DNA of 64,000 nucleotides, from the NCBI GenBank assembly GCA_016934935.1, contig JAFGRW010000106.1, positions 62,001 through 126,000 on the forward strand. Direction: 5' to 3'. The notes under the pieces are model-generated. The model saw only the letters and a list, made by a program, of their open reading frames with translations. It ran no database searches and was not told the DNA's origin. Below are positions 51,017 to 59,863 of the stretch, piece after piece. The stretch is from Spirochaetota bacterium. Lineage in GTDB: Bacteria; Spirochaetota; UBA4802; JAFGJZ01. The number at the start of each line of letters is the position of its first letter. The first letter of the stretch is position 1. The translations under genes were made by a program, and so were the position numbers.

Positions 51017-53317
51017 ATGGATTTACTTAAAAGAATATATGGATGGATAATTTCACACAAACTGATAGTTTTTGTAATTACTCCGGGAGCCTTTTCGTTA
51101 CTGATTCTGTTTTATGTATTTATCATATACCTTAGCTGGCTTTCTGACAGAGAGGCTGCTTTGGACAAGCTGGCTCGTTATAAACGTCTTATTGACCGGA
51201 CGGAAGAGATGAGTGAGGGAATGATCTATGCTGCCGGTGATTATGGATTGGAAGAAAAAGTAGTTGATTTGCCAACTAGCATTGTTGATAGGAAAGGTGA
51301 AATTATAGGTCAGTTTTTCAGTCAGAAAAGGGAAATCGTTCCTTATGACCATATTCCCGATCCATTAATCAAATCTGTAATAGCCTCTGAAGATCGTGAT
51401 TTTTACGATCATAATGGAGTTAATCCCAAGGGGATATTGCGGGCTTTTCTGATTAATATTAAAAATTTCAGAGTGGTGCAGGGGGGGAGCACCATTACCC
51501 AACAGTTAGGGAAGGTTCTGTTTACAGATATGGAACGTAACCTTAAACGTAAAATTTATGAAGTATTTTGTGCTCAAGAAATAGAGAAGTATTATGACAA
51601 ACAGGATATACTTTCCATGTATCTCAACCTGATCTATTTTGGTAACGGTGCCTATGGTGTTGAAGCAGCATCCAAAATGTTTTTCGGTAACTCGGTTTCA
51701 ACATTGAATGAGACCGAGTGTGCGATGATTGTAGCAACAATATCAAGCCCGCGCTCATACTCACCCCTATCGAATTTACCTAATTCAATAAAAAAAACAA
51801 GACGTATTTTGCAGTCAATGATTGATGCCGGTTTTATGACAGAGAAGAGGGCAGAGATACAATATAAAAAGTTTTTACGGAAATGGGATGTTGTATTTGA
51901 TGAAAACGATGTACCCGTATCTTCATTGGTAGGAAGTTTTGTTTTTAGCTCGTACCGAATTAATCGTGCACCGTTTCTTGTAGAGCAGATCAGACGATTG
52001 CTAGTAGAAAAATTCGGTGAAGATGTTTTAAAAAAAGGTGGGTTAACAGTTCATACTACTGTTGATGCAGAGTATCAGGATTATGCATTAAATGCGCTTA
52101 GAAGTGGAGTTGAAAGACAGAGAGAATATCATAGATCTTTAGCCGCTAAACTTGGTAAAAAAAAGTCGGGTTTGCAACATTCCGAGAATGCGAAAAACAT
52201 ACAGGGAGCGCTCGTTGCCATGGATCCGCTTTCAGGCGAAATTCTGGCTTATGTAGGTGGACATGAATTTACCTCAGGTAATCAGCTGGATCATGTCTCA
52301 CAGATACGCAGACAACCAGGTTCTTCTATCAAACCCCTGCTTTACTGTTCAGCAATAGAAAATCGTGATATTACACCTTCTACAATTTTTATTGATGAAG
52401 CTACAACCTTTGAAGGTGGTTATTCGCCAAAAAACTATGGGGGTAAATATTACGGACCTATTATTGTTTTAGAGGCGTTAAAAAGATCGGTAAACATTAT
52501 TGCCGTTAAAATACTGGAAAAAACGGGTTATGATACAGTTTTTGGTTATATAAAAAAAGCACTTCATATGGATCAGAGTGAATTTAATAACCGTTTTCAA
52601 AAAACACTCTCATTTGCTCTGGGAACATACGAACTATCACCTTTAGAAAACGCGGTACTGCATTCTACCATTGTTAACGGTGGACAGTTTGTTAAACCAT
52701 ATACGATAAAAACAATAACTGATTACAGTGGGCGCGTTATATGGAATAACGAAGAGGAAATTGTGAGATTTACTAAAGAAAAACGAAAGGAATATGGAAA
52801 CATTATTGACCCGATTGCTGCCGCAATTACCGTTTCGCTTGCTAAAAATGTCTTTAAACCTGGTGGTACGGCAGCGGGTACAGCGGCAAGATACAAAATA
52901 GATTTTCCGGCTGGAGGTAAAACAGGTACTTCGACAAATTATAATGATGCCTGGTTTGTCGGTTATACGACAAAATTTGTTACCGCAGTCTGGATTGGAA
53001 ATTCAAAAGGAGCTATTACTCTGGGTGCTGGAAGAAGCGGCGGTTCACTTGCCGCGCCTGTATGGGGAGAATTTGTTTCAAAAACATTTGCTTTTGATAA
53101 ACCCGATGACTTCCCAATGCCGCAAGAGGGTGTTTCTTTTCAAACAATTGATCTGAAAACCGGAAAAGTTCCCAGAGTCGTAACTGATCCTTCAACTGTT
53201 TCAATGGATCAAATTTTTTACGAGGGAACAGAACCTGGCGTATATGTAGATGAGTTTACAATGCCTGGTGATGAAGATACCTCTGAAGAATCAGATATCG
53301 CAGACGGGGAGGAATAG
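51017..53317 (+). CDS. class A penicillin-binding protein (PBP1A type)
   Basis: Bifunctional peptidoglycan synthase, 766 residues. A cytoplasmic tail and one membrane helix (LIVFVITPGAFSLLILFYVFIIYL, 16-40) precede the GT51 glycosyltransferase domain (ASEDRDFYDHNGVNPKGILRAFLIN, GGSTITQQLGK, ERNLKRKIYEVFCAQEIEKYYDKQDILSMYLNLIYFGNGAYGVEAAS), then the transpeptidase domain with the active serine in RRQPGSSIKPLLYC, the SVN triad (KRSVNIIAV) and KTGTS near 640. The C-terminus is an acidic tail. All catalytic motifs look intact. It stands between rlmN and an M23-like gene, whose start lies three bases after its stop. Confidence 0.96.
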   Translation: MDLLKRIYGWIISHKLIVFVITPGAFSLLILFYVFIIYLSWLSDREAALDKLARYKRLIDRTEEMSEGMIYAAGDYGLEEKVVDLPTSIVDRKGEIIGQFFSQKREIVPYDHIPDPLIKSVIASEDRDFYDHNGVNPKGILRAFLINIKNFRVVQGGSTITQQLGKVLFTDMERNLKRKIYEVFCAQEIEKYYDKQDILSMYLNLIYFGNGAYGVEAASKMFFGNSVSTLNETECAMIVATISSPRSYSPLSNLPNSIKKTRRILQSMIDAGFMTEKRAEIQYKKFLRKWDVVFDENDVPVSSLVGSFVFSSYRINRAPFLVEQIRRLLVEKFGEDVLKKGGLTVHTTVDAEYQDYALNALRSGVERQREYHRSLAAKLGKKKSGLQHSENAKNIQGALVAMDPLSGEILAYVGGHEFTSGNQLDHVSQIRRQPGSSIKPLLYCSAIENRDITPSTIFIDEATTFEGGYSPKNYGGKYYGPIIVLEALKRSVNIIAVKILEKTGYDTVFGYIKKALHMDQSEFNNRFQKTLSFALGTYELSPLENAVLHSTIVNGGQFVKPYTIKTITDYSGRVIWNNEEEIVRFTKEKRKEYGNIIDPIAAAITVSLAKNVFKPGGTAAGTAARYKIDFPAGGKTGTSTNYNDAWFVGYTTKFVTAVWIGNSKGAITLGAGRSGGSLAAPVWGEFVSKTFAFDKPDDFPMPQEGVSFQTIDLKTGKVPRVVTDPSTVSMDQIFYEGTEPGVYVDEFTMPGDEDTSEESDIADGEE

Positions 53318-53319
53318 TT

Positions 53320-54171
53320 ATGGGTATTCGCTCTTTAACAGTTTGTATTGTGATTTTGATAATAATTAATACCGGTTTTAAATGGCCGCAAACCGAGTTT
53401 AGAATTACCTCAACTTTCGGAGAGTCTCGCACTGATCATTTTCATGATGGTGTCGACATTATATCATCATCACGTTCTTTTTATCCTGTGGCAGACGGCA
53501 TTGTGCTCTATGTGTGGAACAGGGCTTTTTATCCTTTTGAAAATTATACAGGAAGTGGTAACTACGCTATAATAGATCATGGTGAGCATGCGTCAGCGTA
53601 CCTTCATCTTGAAGATTCACCTGTTTTAAAACAACGTGTAAGCAGTAATGAACCGTTATGTCTGTATCAGAATACCGGTCGATCCTATGGAAGTCATCTG
53701 CATTTCGGAATATATAACCGTGCAAGCTGGAATTCTTATAATTTTTTAAAACTTGTTGATCCGCTTGAAGATAAAATTGCGCCTGTAATTGATCATATTG
53801 GATTCTCTATTGATGGAAGCATAATAAGGGTATCTGATAATTCACAGATTCGTCTTACTGCACATCATCCGGTTCTTTTTAATATGTTCGATTCAATACA
53901 AAATGGAGACAGACACGGTATATATAAATTAATAGTTTATCTCAATGGAAAGGAAATTCGAAATATTACTTTTGATGAGCTTGTTTATGGCAAAAATGGG
54001 TTGACTATTTCGGGGTTGATGTTTCAGGATATATTTGAAGGTAAAGACTACTATAAGGTCAACGGCATTATTTATAATAATGGTGTCAACAAATTTAAGG
54101 TTGTAGCCGCTGATTTAGCCGGCAATTCGACTGAAAAAGAATTCACATTGACTATCAGACTCGATTTTTAA
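53320..54171 (+). CDS. M23-like peptidase domain protein
   Basis: A 283-residue exported protein with an N-terminal signal peptide or anchor (LTVCIVILIIINTGF). The LytM/M23 fold is at ~25-150: FRITSTFGESRTDHFHDGVDIISSS, NYAIIDHGEHASAYLHLED and SYGSHLHFGIYNR. The zinc ligands H-x3-D (HDGVD) and H-x-H (HLH) are all present, so it may be an active endopeptidase that cuts peptide crosslinks. A beta-sandwich domain follows at the C-terminus (VDPLEDKIAPVIDHIGFSIDG to the end). The gene follows PBP1A by two bases, which fits a pair for synthesis and cutting of peptidoglycan. GAGGAA precedes the ATG. Confidence 0.9.
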   Translation: MGIRSLTVCIVILIIINTGFKWPQTEFRITSTFGESRTDHFHDGVDIISSSRSFYPVADGIVLYVWNRAFYPFENYTGSGNYAIIDHGEHASAYLHLEDSPVLKQRVSSNEPLCLYQNTGRSYGSHLHFGIYNRASWNSYNFLKLVDPLEDKIAPVIDHIGFSIDGSIIRVSDNSQIRLTAHHPVLFNMFDSIQNGDRHGIYKLIVYLNGKEIRNITFDELVYGKNGLTISGLMFQDIFEGKDYYKVNGIIYNNGVNKFKVVAADLAGNSTEKEFTLTIRLDF

Positions 54172-54182
54172 GGAAGTAATTA

Positions 54183-54608
54183 GTGAATAACATGATTCCG
54201 ATTATAAGAAGGGATAAGAAAATATCTCAGGCACGTCTTGCTAAAATGATCGGCGTATCGCCTTCTTACCTATGCAAAATTGAAAAATCTCTTCAACAGC
54301 CTTCAGTGGATTTTGTAAAAAAATGCTCTGAAATACTTGAGGTGCCAGAGAACGAACTTTTTCCCGATAAAATCAACTCTAAAGAATTAATAAAAATAAT
54401 GTCTCAAAAAAATAATCCTCTTTGGGTCGAACGTCGTAAACTTGGTATGAAGCAGGTAGAACTTGCCAGACTGGTAAAATGTTCACCCTCATATCTAAGC
54501 AAGGTAGAAAATAATCAGCTGGTTCCTACAGATTTTTTTCAGTCACAGTGTTCTAAAGTATTAAAGAAAAAAAGATCATATCTTTTCCCTTTTATACAAA
54601 AAAAATGA
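54183..54608 (+). CDS. regulator with two tandem XRE helix-turn-helix domains
   Basis: A 141-residue protein made up of two similar helix-turn-helix units: residues ~1-60 (IIRRDKKISQARLAKMIGVSPSYLCKIEKSLQQPSVDFVKKCSEIL) and ~76-138 (ERRKLGMKQVELARLVKCSPSYLSKVENNQLVPTDFFQSQCSKVL). Both keep the SPSYL-x-K-x-E core that contacts DNA, so one chain may bind both half-sites or bind with an internal dimer. No ligand-binding domain is present. It starts at GTG (54183), seven bases after AGGAA, and its stop overlaps the first CNNM gene by four bases. Targets are unknown; the operon itself is an obvious candidate. Confidence 0.9.
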   Translation: MNNMIPIIRRDKKISQARLAKMIGVSPSYLCKIEKSLQQPSVDFVKKCSEILEVPENELFPDKINSKELIKIMSQKNNPLWVERRKLGMKQVELARLVKCSPSYLSKVENNQLVPTDFFQSQCSKVLKKKRSYLFPFIQKK

Positions 54609-55852
54609 TTATAATTGATCCAATTTTTCTGATAATATTTCTTTTTTTATTGCTTTCTGCTTTTTTTTCAGGTTCTGAAACAGCCCTTTTCTCAATTACA
54701 AAATCTGAACTATATAATCTAGCTTTTTCTGAAAAGCGTTCCGACAATCTGATTGCCTCGATAATGAAAAAGCCTCGAAAGGCATTAATTACAATATTAA
54801 TTGGAAACCTGGTCTCAAATATCTTTGTTACTTCTCTTACAACTTCAATTCTTCTGGATAAGTATGGACGGTTCGGACATTTTATTGCAATAGCAATTGT
54901 AACACCGGTTGTTATTATTATGTGTGAAATTATTCCTAAAATAATATCTTTGTCAGCAGCAGTTACAATTTCAAAAAAAATAATAAATCCTCTAAATGTT
55001 TTTCATAAACTGTTTTTCCCGATCAGAACTGTTTTTTTAATAATTTCTAATATATTAATAAAACTGTTTAAACTTAAGTCAGACACCTCCATGAGTCTCT
55101 CAGAACGTGAAATAGATATTGCAATAAAACTGAATGAATCAAGAGGTTTTATTGACAAGGATGAGAGCAAGTTTATAAAAAATGTTCTGCGTTTCTCAAA
55201 GAAAACAGCTGAAAACGTCATGATTCCACGTAACAGAGCAATCGGTGTCGAAATGAATTCGACAATTAAAGAGGCTATTTCTGTATTTAAAGAATCCGGA
55301 ATTATGCGAGCACCTGTTTATAAAAATAATCTTGATAATGTTGTGGGAATTATAGATTCAAGGGATTTAATTCCATACATATATGGTCAAAAAAAAGGAA
55401 AAACCATAAAACCTCTTACAAAAAAGGTAAACTTTTATCCTGAATCAAAAGAGCTTGTTGATCTTCTAAATGAGTTTTTGACCAATCGTATTCAGATGGC
55501 TGTTCTAATTGATGAGTACGGTGGGACTTCCGGTATTGTTACTCTTTCATCTATTGTCAGTGAGGTAATGGGTGAGAGTTTTAATCTTGATGATTCAAGA
55601 CAGAGGGGTGAAGTAAAAAAAGTTAGATCGGCAACAGTTGTGGATGCTGGTATGCAGATTGATGATTTCAATGATCAGTTTAATACTGATTTACACAGTA
55701 CCGAGTCTGAGACCCTGGGAGGTTATGTTCTGGAAAAACTGGGACATTTACCGATGCGAGGTGAATTTATAAATATCAATGGATACAATCTGATTGTCAG
55801 AAATATTAAAAGAAACAAAATAATCTCTTTGGAAGTCAAAAAAGAATGCTGA
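54605..55852 (+). CDS. CNNM/CorC (hemolysin C-like) transporter protein 1
   Basis: A 415-residue membrane protein. It opens with a DUF21 transmembrane domain (~1-180) with FSGSETALFSITKSELYNLA and CEIIPKIISLSAAV, followed by a CBS pair (~200-325; VMIPRNRAIGVEMNSTIKEAISVFKESGIMRAPVYKNNLDNVVGIIDSRDLI and VLIDEYGGTSGIVTLSSIVSEVMGE) and a C-terminal CorC_HlyC domain (~335-415, with SETLGGYVLEKLGHLPMRGE). The family moves Mg2+ or Co2+, or acts as a magnesium exporter. It starts within the XRE stop (ATGA) and ends seven bases inside the second copy. Confidence 0.93.
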   Translation: MIIIDPIFLIIFLFLLLSAFFSGSETALFSITKSELYNLAFSEKRSDNLIASIMKKPRKALITILIGNLVSNIFVTSLTTSILLDKYGRFGHFIAIAIVTPVVIIMCEIIPKIISLSAAVTISKKIINPLNVFHKLFFPIRTVFLIISNILIKLFKLKSDTSMSLSEREIDIAIKLNESRGFIDKDESKFIKNVLRFSKKTAENVMIPRNRAIGVEMNSTIKEAISVFKESGIMRAPVYKNNLDNVVGIIDSRDLIPYIYGQKKGKTIKPLTKKVNFYPESKELVDLLNEFLTNRIQMAVLIDEYGGTSGIVTLSSIVSEVMGESFNLDDSRQRGEVKKVRSATVVDAGMQIDDFNDQFNTDLHSTESETLGGYVLEKLGHLPMRGEFININGYNLIVRNIKRNKIISLEVKKEC

Positions 55853-57108
55853 CCTTAATTGTATATCAAATCTTTATTCTGGGTCTATTTGCAGCATCAG
55901 CATTTTTTTCGGGATCAGAAACCATAATTATATCTGCGAACCGTTATACTCTGGAAGAGATTAAATTACGCGACGGATGGGGAGCTGCCGGAGCACTTTA
56001 TATATTGGACAATATGGAAAAAGCTCTCTCGATGATTTTAATTGCCAATAATATTGCAAACATTGGAGCCACGGCGTTTATAGCCTATATCGCCACAAGA
56101 TATTATAAAGCAGGCGAATCAACTCTATTGATTATTACGGTTATACAAACCTTGATTTTTCTTTTATTTTGTGAAATTATACCCAAAATATTTTCACGTT
56201 CGAATGCAAATTTTTTAATTCGCCTTTTTTCTGGTCCTCTGGTTATTCTTATTATTATTTTTTCTCCAATAGTTAAAGTAATTATTCTTTTTACCTCTAC
56301 CCTGAAAAAAGTTTTAAGAATTGGTGAAAGTGTGGATGCGCGAGTACAGGCTCGAAACGAGATCGAGACAATGTTTCAGATGGGAGAGGCTGCCGGCATA
56401 CTTGAAGAGAACCATAGAATGTATGTCGACGAAATAATGTCGCTACACAAGATTAGAGTAAGCCAGGTTATGACTCCAACAATTGACATTATTTCTGTTG
56501 AGGAGAAACAAAGTTTGCGCTCAGTTATAAAATATATCGAAAAAACAAAATATTCACGTATTCCTGTTTATCGGGATCGCGTTGATAATATTACCGGATA
56601 TATCTATTATAAAGATTTATATAACGATTATTCTGCTGATACACCCGTGTTCAAGGTTATGCGACCCGCCGTATATGTGCCTGGTACGAAATCCATATAT
56701 TCGCTTTTGAGAGAGATGCGTCAAAATGGCAAACATATGATTTTTGTGGTTAACGAATATGGTGGCGTAGAAGGTCTCACAACACGTGAAGACATTGCCG
56801 AAGAAATTGTAGGTGAAATTCAAAATACAGAGCATATCTCCGAAGAGATAGTAGTAAAACAGGTTAACGGTACATATATTGTTAAAGGCAATATAGACAT
56901 AGACTATTTCTGCAGGCTGTTAAATATAACCATACCGGATAAGGGCTTCGAAACTGTAGCTGGTTTTCTAAACTACAAGCTGGATCGAATTCCTGCTGTT
57001 GGAGATCAGTTACTCTACAAAAACCATCTCTTCACTGTGGAGGAAGCTTTACCGACAACAGTTACTCGTGTGCGAGTATCGCCTAGAAGACGATACAAGC
57101 GGGATTAA
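55846..57108 (+). CDS. CNNM/CorC (hemolysin C-like) transporter protein 2
   Basis: A 420-residue paralogue of the preceding protein, with the same domain order: DUF21 (FSGSETIIISANRYTLEEIKL; CEIIPKIFSRSNAN), CBS pair (VMTPTIDIISVEEKQSLRSVIKYIEKTKYSRIPVYRDRVDNITGYIYYKDL; FVVNEYGGVEGLTTREDIAEEIVGE) and a CorC_HlyC domain (GFETVAGFLNYKLDRIPAVGDQ). Sequence identity to the first copy looks low, so the pair is old; they may form a heterodimer. Its start overlaps the previous gene by seven bases. The stop shares a TTAA with the stop of the convergent HIT gene. Confidence 0.93.
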   Translation: MLTLIVYQIFILGLFAASAFFSGSETIIISANRYTLEEIKLRDGWGAAGALYILDNMEKALSMILIANNIANIGATAFIAYIATRYYKAGESTLLIITVIQTLIFLLFCEIIPKIFSRSNANFLIRLFSGPLVILIIIFSPIVKVIILFTSTLKKVLRIGESVDARVQARNEIETMFQMGEAAGILEENHRMYVDEIMSLHKIRVSQVMTPTIDIISVEEKQSLRSVIKYIEKTKYSRIPVYRDRVDNITGYIYYKDLYNDYSADTPVFKVMRPAVYVPGTKSIYSLLREMRQNGKHMIFVVNEYGGVEGLTTREDIAEEIVGEIQNTEHISEEIVVKQVNGTYIVKGNIDIDYFCRLLNITIPDKGFETVAGFLNYKLDRIPAVGDQLLYKNHLFTVEEALPTTVTRVRVSPRRRYKRD

Positions 57109-57443
57109 ACAAGATTTTGCATTTTTTTACCACCAAGAATATGCACATGCATGTGATAAACTTCCTGCCCGGAATCCGGCCCTGAATTAATTATTGTACG
57201 AAACCCTGTTTTATCAATATTTAACTTTTTTGCAATTTCTCTTGCAGCTAAAAAAAGATCCGAATAGATATAAGCTTTGTCTAAACCGGTATCATTAATG
57301 TTCTCTGTAGGTTCTTTATGAACGACTAAAACGTGAACTGGTGCTTTCGGATTAATATCTTCGAAAGCGTAAACCTTATCGTTTTCAAATACTTTCTTTG
57401 AAGGAATTTCTCCGTTTATAATTCTAACAAACAAGTCGTCCAT
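57105..57443 (-). CDS. HIT family (HINT-type) nucleotide hydrolase
   Basis: A 112-residue histidine-triad protein, probably a purine nucleoside phosphoramidase that acts on AMP-linked substrates. The family features are DDLFVRIINGEIPSKKVFENDKVYAFEDINPKAPVHVLVVHKE at the start, FRTIINSGPDSGQEVYHMHVHILGGKKM at the end, with the catalytic H-x-H-x-H in HMHVHIL. It follows pheT by 13 bases on the minus strand, with AGGAGG before the ATG, so it is likely the last gene of the pheS-pheT operon. The link with phenylalanyl-tRNA synthetase makes sense, since HINT enzymes can act on aminoacyl-adenylates. Confidence 0.95.
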   Translation of the reverse strand: MDDLFVRIINGEIPSKKVFENDKVYAFEDINPKAPVHVLVVHKEPTENINDTGLDKAYIYSDLFLAAREIAKKLNIDKTGFRTIINSGPDSGQEVYHMHVHILGGKKMQNLV

Positions 57444-57456
57444 AATCTCCTCCTTT

Positions 57457-59847
57457 TTATCTTAGGTGGTAACCGTCTTTATTAACTGATTCAATTACCT
57501 TCTTTTGCAATTTGTCAATTTCTTCCGAGGTCAGTGTGTGATCATTTCCGTTAAAAACAATTTTTAATGAAACAGATTTCTTATCCGCGGGTAAGGGATC
57601 GCCGGTGTAAACGGATACCACATCTATTGCCTTGATAAAATTTGAATCGCTTTTCTTAGCAGATCGTATGATGTTTATTGCATATTCCTGCTTATCGGCA
57701 ATTACGGATATTTCGAAATTGACATCAGGATATTTTTGTAATTCTTGAAACACTGTGCTCTTTTTTTGAGATTTATATAATTGATCAAGATCGATATCAA
57801 ATATGGCTGCTCTTCCCTCGAAATTAAAGTCAGTTTGAACAACAGGGCTAAGTTCAAAAATAAATCCGGCTGGATTACCGTCGATAAACAGTTCGAGTGA
57901 TCGTACAGGGTGAATATATGTATTAATTTTATCAGGGATTCTGAATTCGAATCTCTTGATTTTAAGTTTACTAACAAGCTTTAGTATTGTATTTTTTATA
58001 TCGTAAAAGACAATATCTTTAGACTTATTGTATATGGCTCCTGCAATTCTGAAATTCTCTTTTGCGAGATCCTTTGATTGTCTGTCACCTTTTATATATA
58101 CGCGTCCCATCTCGAAAAGACCGAAACCTTTGTAATTCTTGCTGTTAAGAGCAATATTTTGAATAATTGCTGGCACCATATTGTCTCGAAGTCTGTCATG
58201 TTCAATTGATAATGGGTTTTTTAACCTTAGTTGAGTCTCAGTGCTAATCTGGGCTTTTTTACAGATATCCTCTCCTGTAAATGAGTAATTATACACTTCT
58301 GTTAAACCACAGTCATAAGCTAATATCTGTTTTACTGTTCTTTCAAATTCTCTGAAAAGGTTTTTGGGTGGCGTGGAACAGGCTACAAGAGGCGCGACTG
58401 GTGTGATATTGTCGTATCCAAAAACACGACCTACCTCTTCAACTATATCTGCTGCTATTTCGATATCCTTAGTGGCTCGGTAAGAAGGAACACCAATAGT
58501 CAAGTTACCGCTTTTGTTAACAACATCGTATTCTAGAGCGGTAAGAATTTTTATTATTCTTTCATCAGGTATTGGTTCTCCAAGAAGTTTCCGTATATGG
58601 TCACAATTGATATCTATACTTAACTCAGGGTTTTTACGGGCATAAGCATCAATAAAAGGAGAATTTGTTTCGGCATCGGGGATAAGTTCTTTGATAAGCT
58701 GATAGCTCCGTATTAAGGCAGCCTCGCATATTTCGGCATCAAGAGATTTTTCAAATCTCATAGCGGCATCTGTTCTAAGATTATGCCGATGAGCACTCTT
58801 GCGGATATGTACAGCATCAAATGTTGCTGCCTCCAAAATTATCTCTGTTGTGTCCTGATCTATTTCCGAGTTGCCACCGCCCATTACTCCTGCGATAGCT
58901 ATCGGATTGTTTGAATCGGCTATAACAATATCTTCTGATGAAAGTTTATGATTTCCACCGTCCAGTGTTGTCAGGGTTTCATCATTTTTGGCCATTCTGA
59001 CGATTATTTTGTCTCCTTTCAGCTTTTTGCGGCTGAAAGCATGCATTGGCTCACCAAGCTCGGCCATAACATAGTTGGTAATATCGACAATATTGTTAAT
59101 AGGCCTCATACCGATTGAAATTATCCTGGATTTTAACCATTCAGGCGACTCTTCAATACGAATATTTTTTACGACTAGTCCGCAATAACGTTGCGCGGCA
59201 TTTGGACAATCTATGGAAACTGAAAGAGGATCGTTTCCTTTAAATGTTTTCTTCAAATCGAAATTTACAGGATTGATAAGCTTGCGATTGAAAATTGCTG
59301 AAAGTTCCCGTGCAAAACCCAGGTGCCCCCAGAGATCAGGCCGGTGAGTAATAGATTTATTATCAATCTCTATTCTTACATCCATTCTTTCAGGGTAAAT
59401 TTCACTTAGAGGTTTTCCTATAGGTGTTTTCGGATCAAAAATAATAATGCCGGCAGACTCCTCCGATAGTCCAAGTTCTTTTTCAGAGCAGAGCATGCCG
59501 CATGATTCCTGACCGCGTATTTTCGTCTTTTTGATAATAAATTCTTCACCCAAACAGGTGCCTTCAAGGGCAAGAGCAGAAATGTCGCCAGTTTTATGAT
59601 TAGGTGCACCGCATACTACATTGTAAACAGCATTTCCGGTATCAGCTTTAACTACGGTTAGGTGATCCGAATCGGGATGTTTTTTTACATCAATGAGTTT
59701 TGCAGTAACGGTTGTTTTTAGATGCGCGTTAATCTCTTCGAAGCCCTCGGTTTCTGCAGTAGACATGGTCAAATTTGCCGAGATCTCATCAGGGGAGAGT
59801 CCCTCAAGGTCGACCATAGTTTTTAATATATTAAGTGACAGCCACAT
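57457..59847 (-). CDS. pheT: phenylalanine--tRNA ligase beta subunit
   Basis: Beta subunit of the alpha2-beta2 enzyme that charges tRNA-Phe. At 796 residues it is full length. Domain order: N-terminal B1 region, the EMAP-like tRNA-binding insertion (~40-150, with ITAKLIDVKKHPDSDHLTVVKADTGN and CGAPNH), the B3/B4 editing region (GCMLCSEKEL-like loops and IDNKSITHRPDLWGHLGFARELSAIF), B5, the inactive synthetase-like core (LRNPLSIEHDRLRDNMVPA-like) and the C-terminal anticodon-binding B8 domain (KYPDVNFEISVIADK to the end). The start follows pheS by 16 bases. GGGGAC is the only upstream site. Confidence 0.97.
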   Translation of the reverse strand: MWLSLNILKTMVDLEGLSPDEISANLTMSTAETEGFEEINAHLKTTVTAKLIDVKKHPDSDHLTVVKADTGNAVYNVVCGAPNHKTGDISALALEGTCLGEEFIIKKTKIRGQESCGMLCSEKELGLSEESAGIIIFDPKTPIGKPLSEIYPERMDVRIEIDNKSITHRPDLWGHLGFARELSAIFNRKLINPVNFDLKKTFKGNDPLSVSIDCPNAAQRYCGLVVKNIRIEESPEWLKSRIISIGMRPINNIVDITNYVMAELGEPMHAFSRKKLKGDKIIVRMAKNDETLTTLDGGNHKLSSEDIVIADSNNPIAIAGVMGGGNSEIDQDTTEIILEAATFDAVHIRKSAHRHNLRTDAAMRFEKSLDAEICEAALIRSYQLIKELIPDAETNSPFIDAYARKNPELSIDINCDHIRKLLGEPIPDERIIKILTALEYDVVNKSGNLTIGVPSYRATKDIEIAADIVEEVGRVFGYDNITPVAPLVACSTPPKNLFREFERTVKQILAYDCGLTEVYNYSFTGEDICKKAQISTETQLRLKNPLSIEHDRLRDNMVPAIIQNIALNSKNYKGFGLFEMGRVYIKGDRQSKDLAKENFRIAGAIYNKSKDIVFYDIKNTILKLVSKLKIKRFEFRIPDKINTYIHPVRSLELFIDGNPAGFIFELSPVVQTDFNFEGRAAIFDIDLDQLYKSQKKSTVFQELQKYPDVNFEISVIADKQEYAINIIRSAKKSDSNFIKAIDVVSVYTGDPLPADKKSVSLKIVFNGNDHTLTSEEIDKLQKKVIESVNKDGYHLR

Positions 59848-59863
59848 AGTTTGTCCCCTTTAC

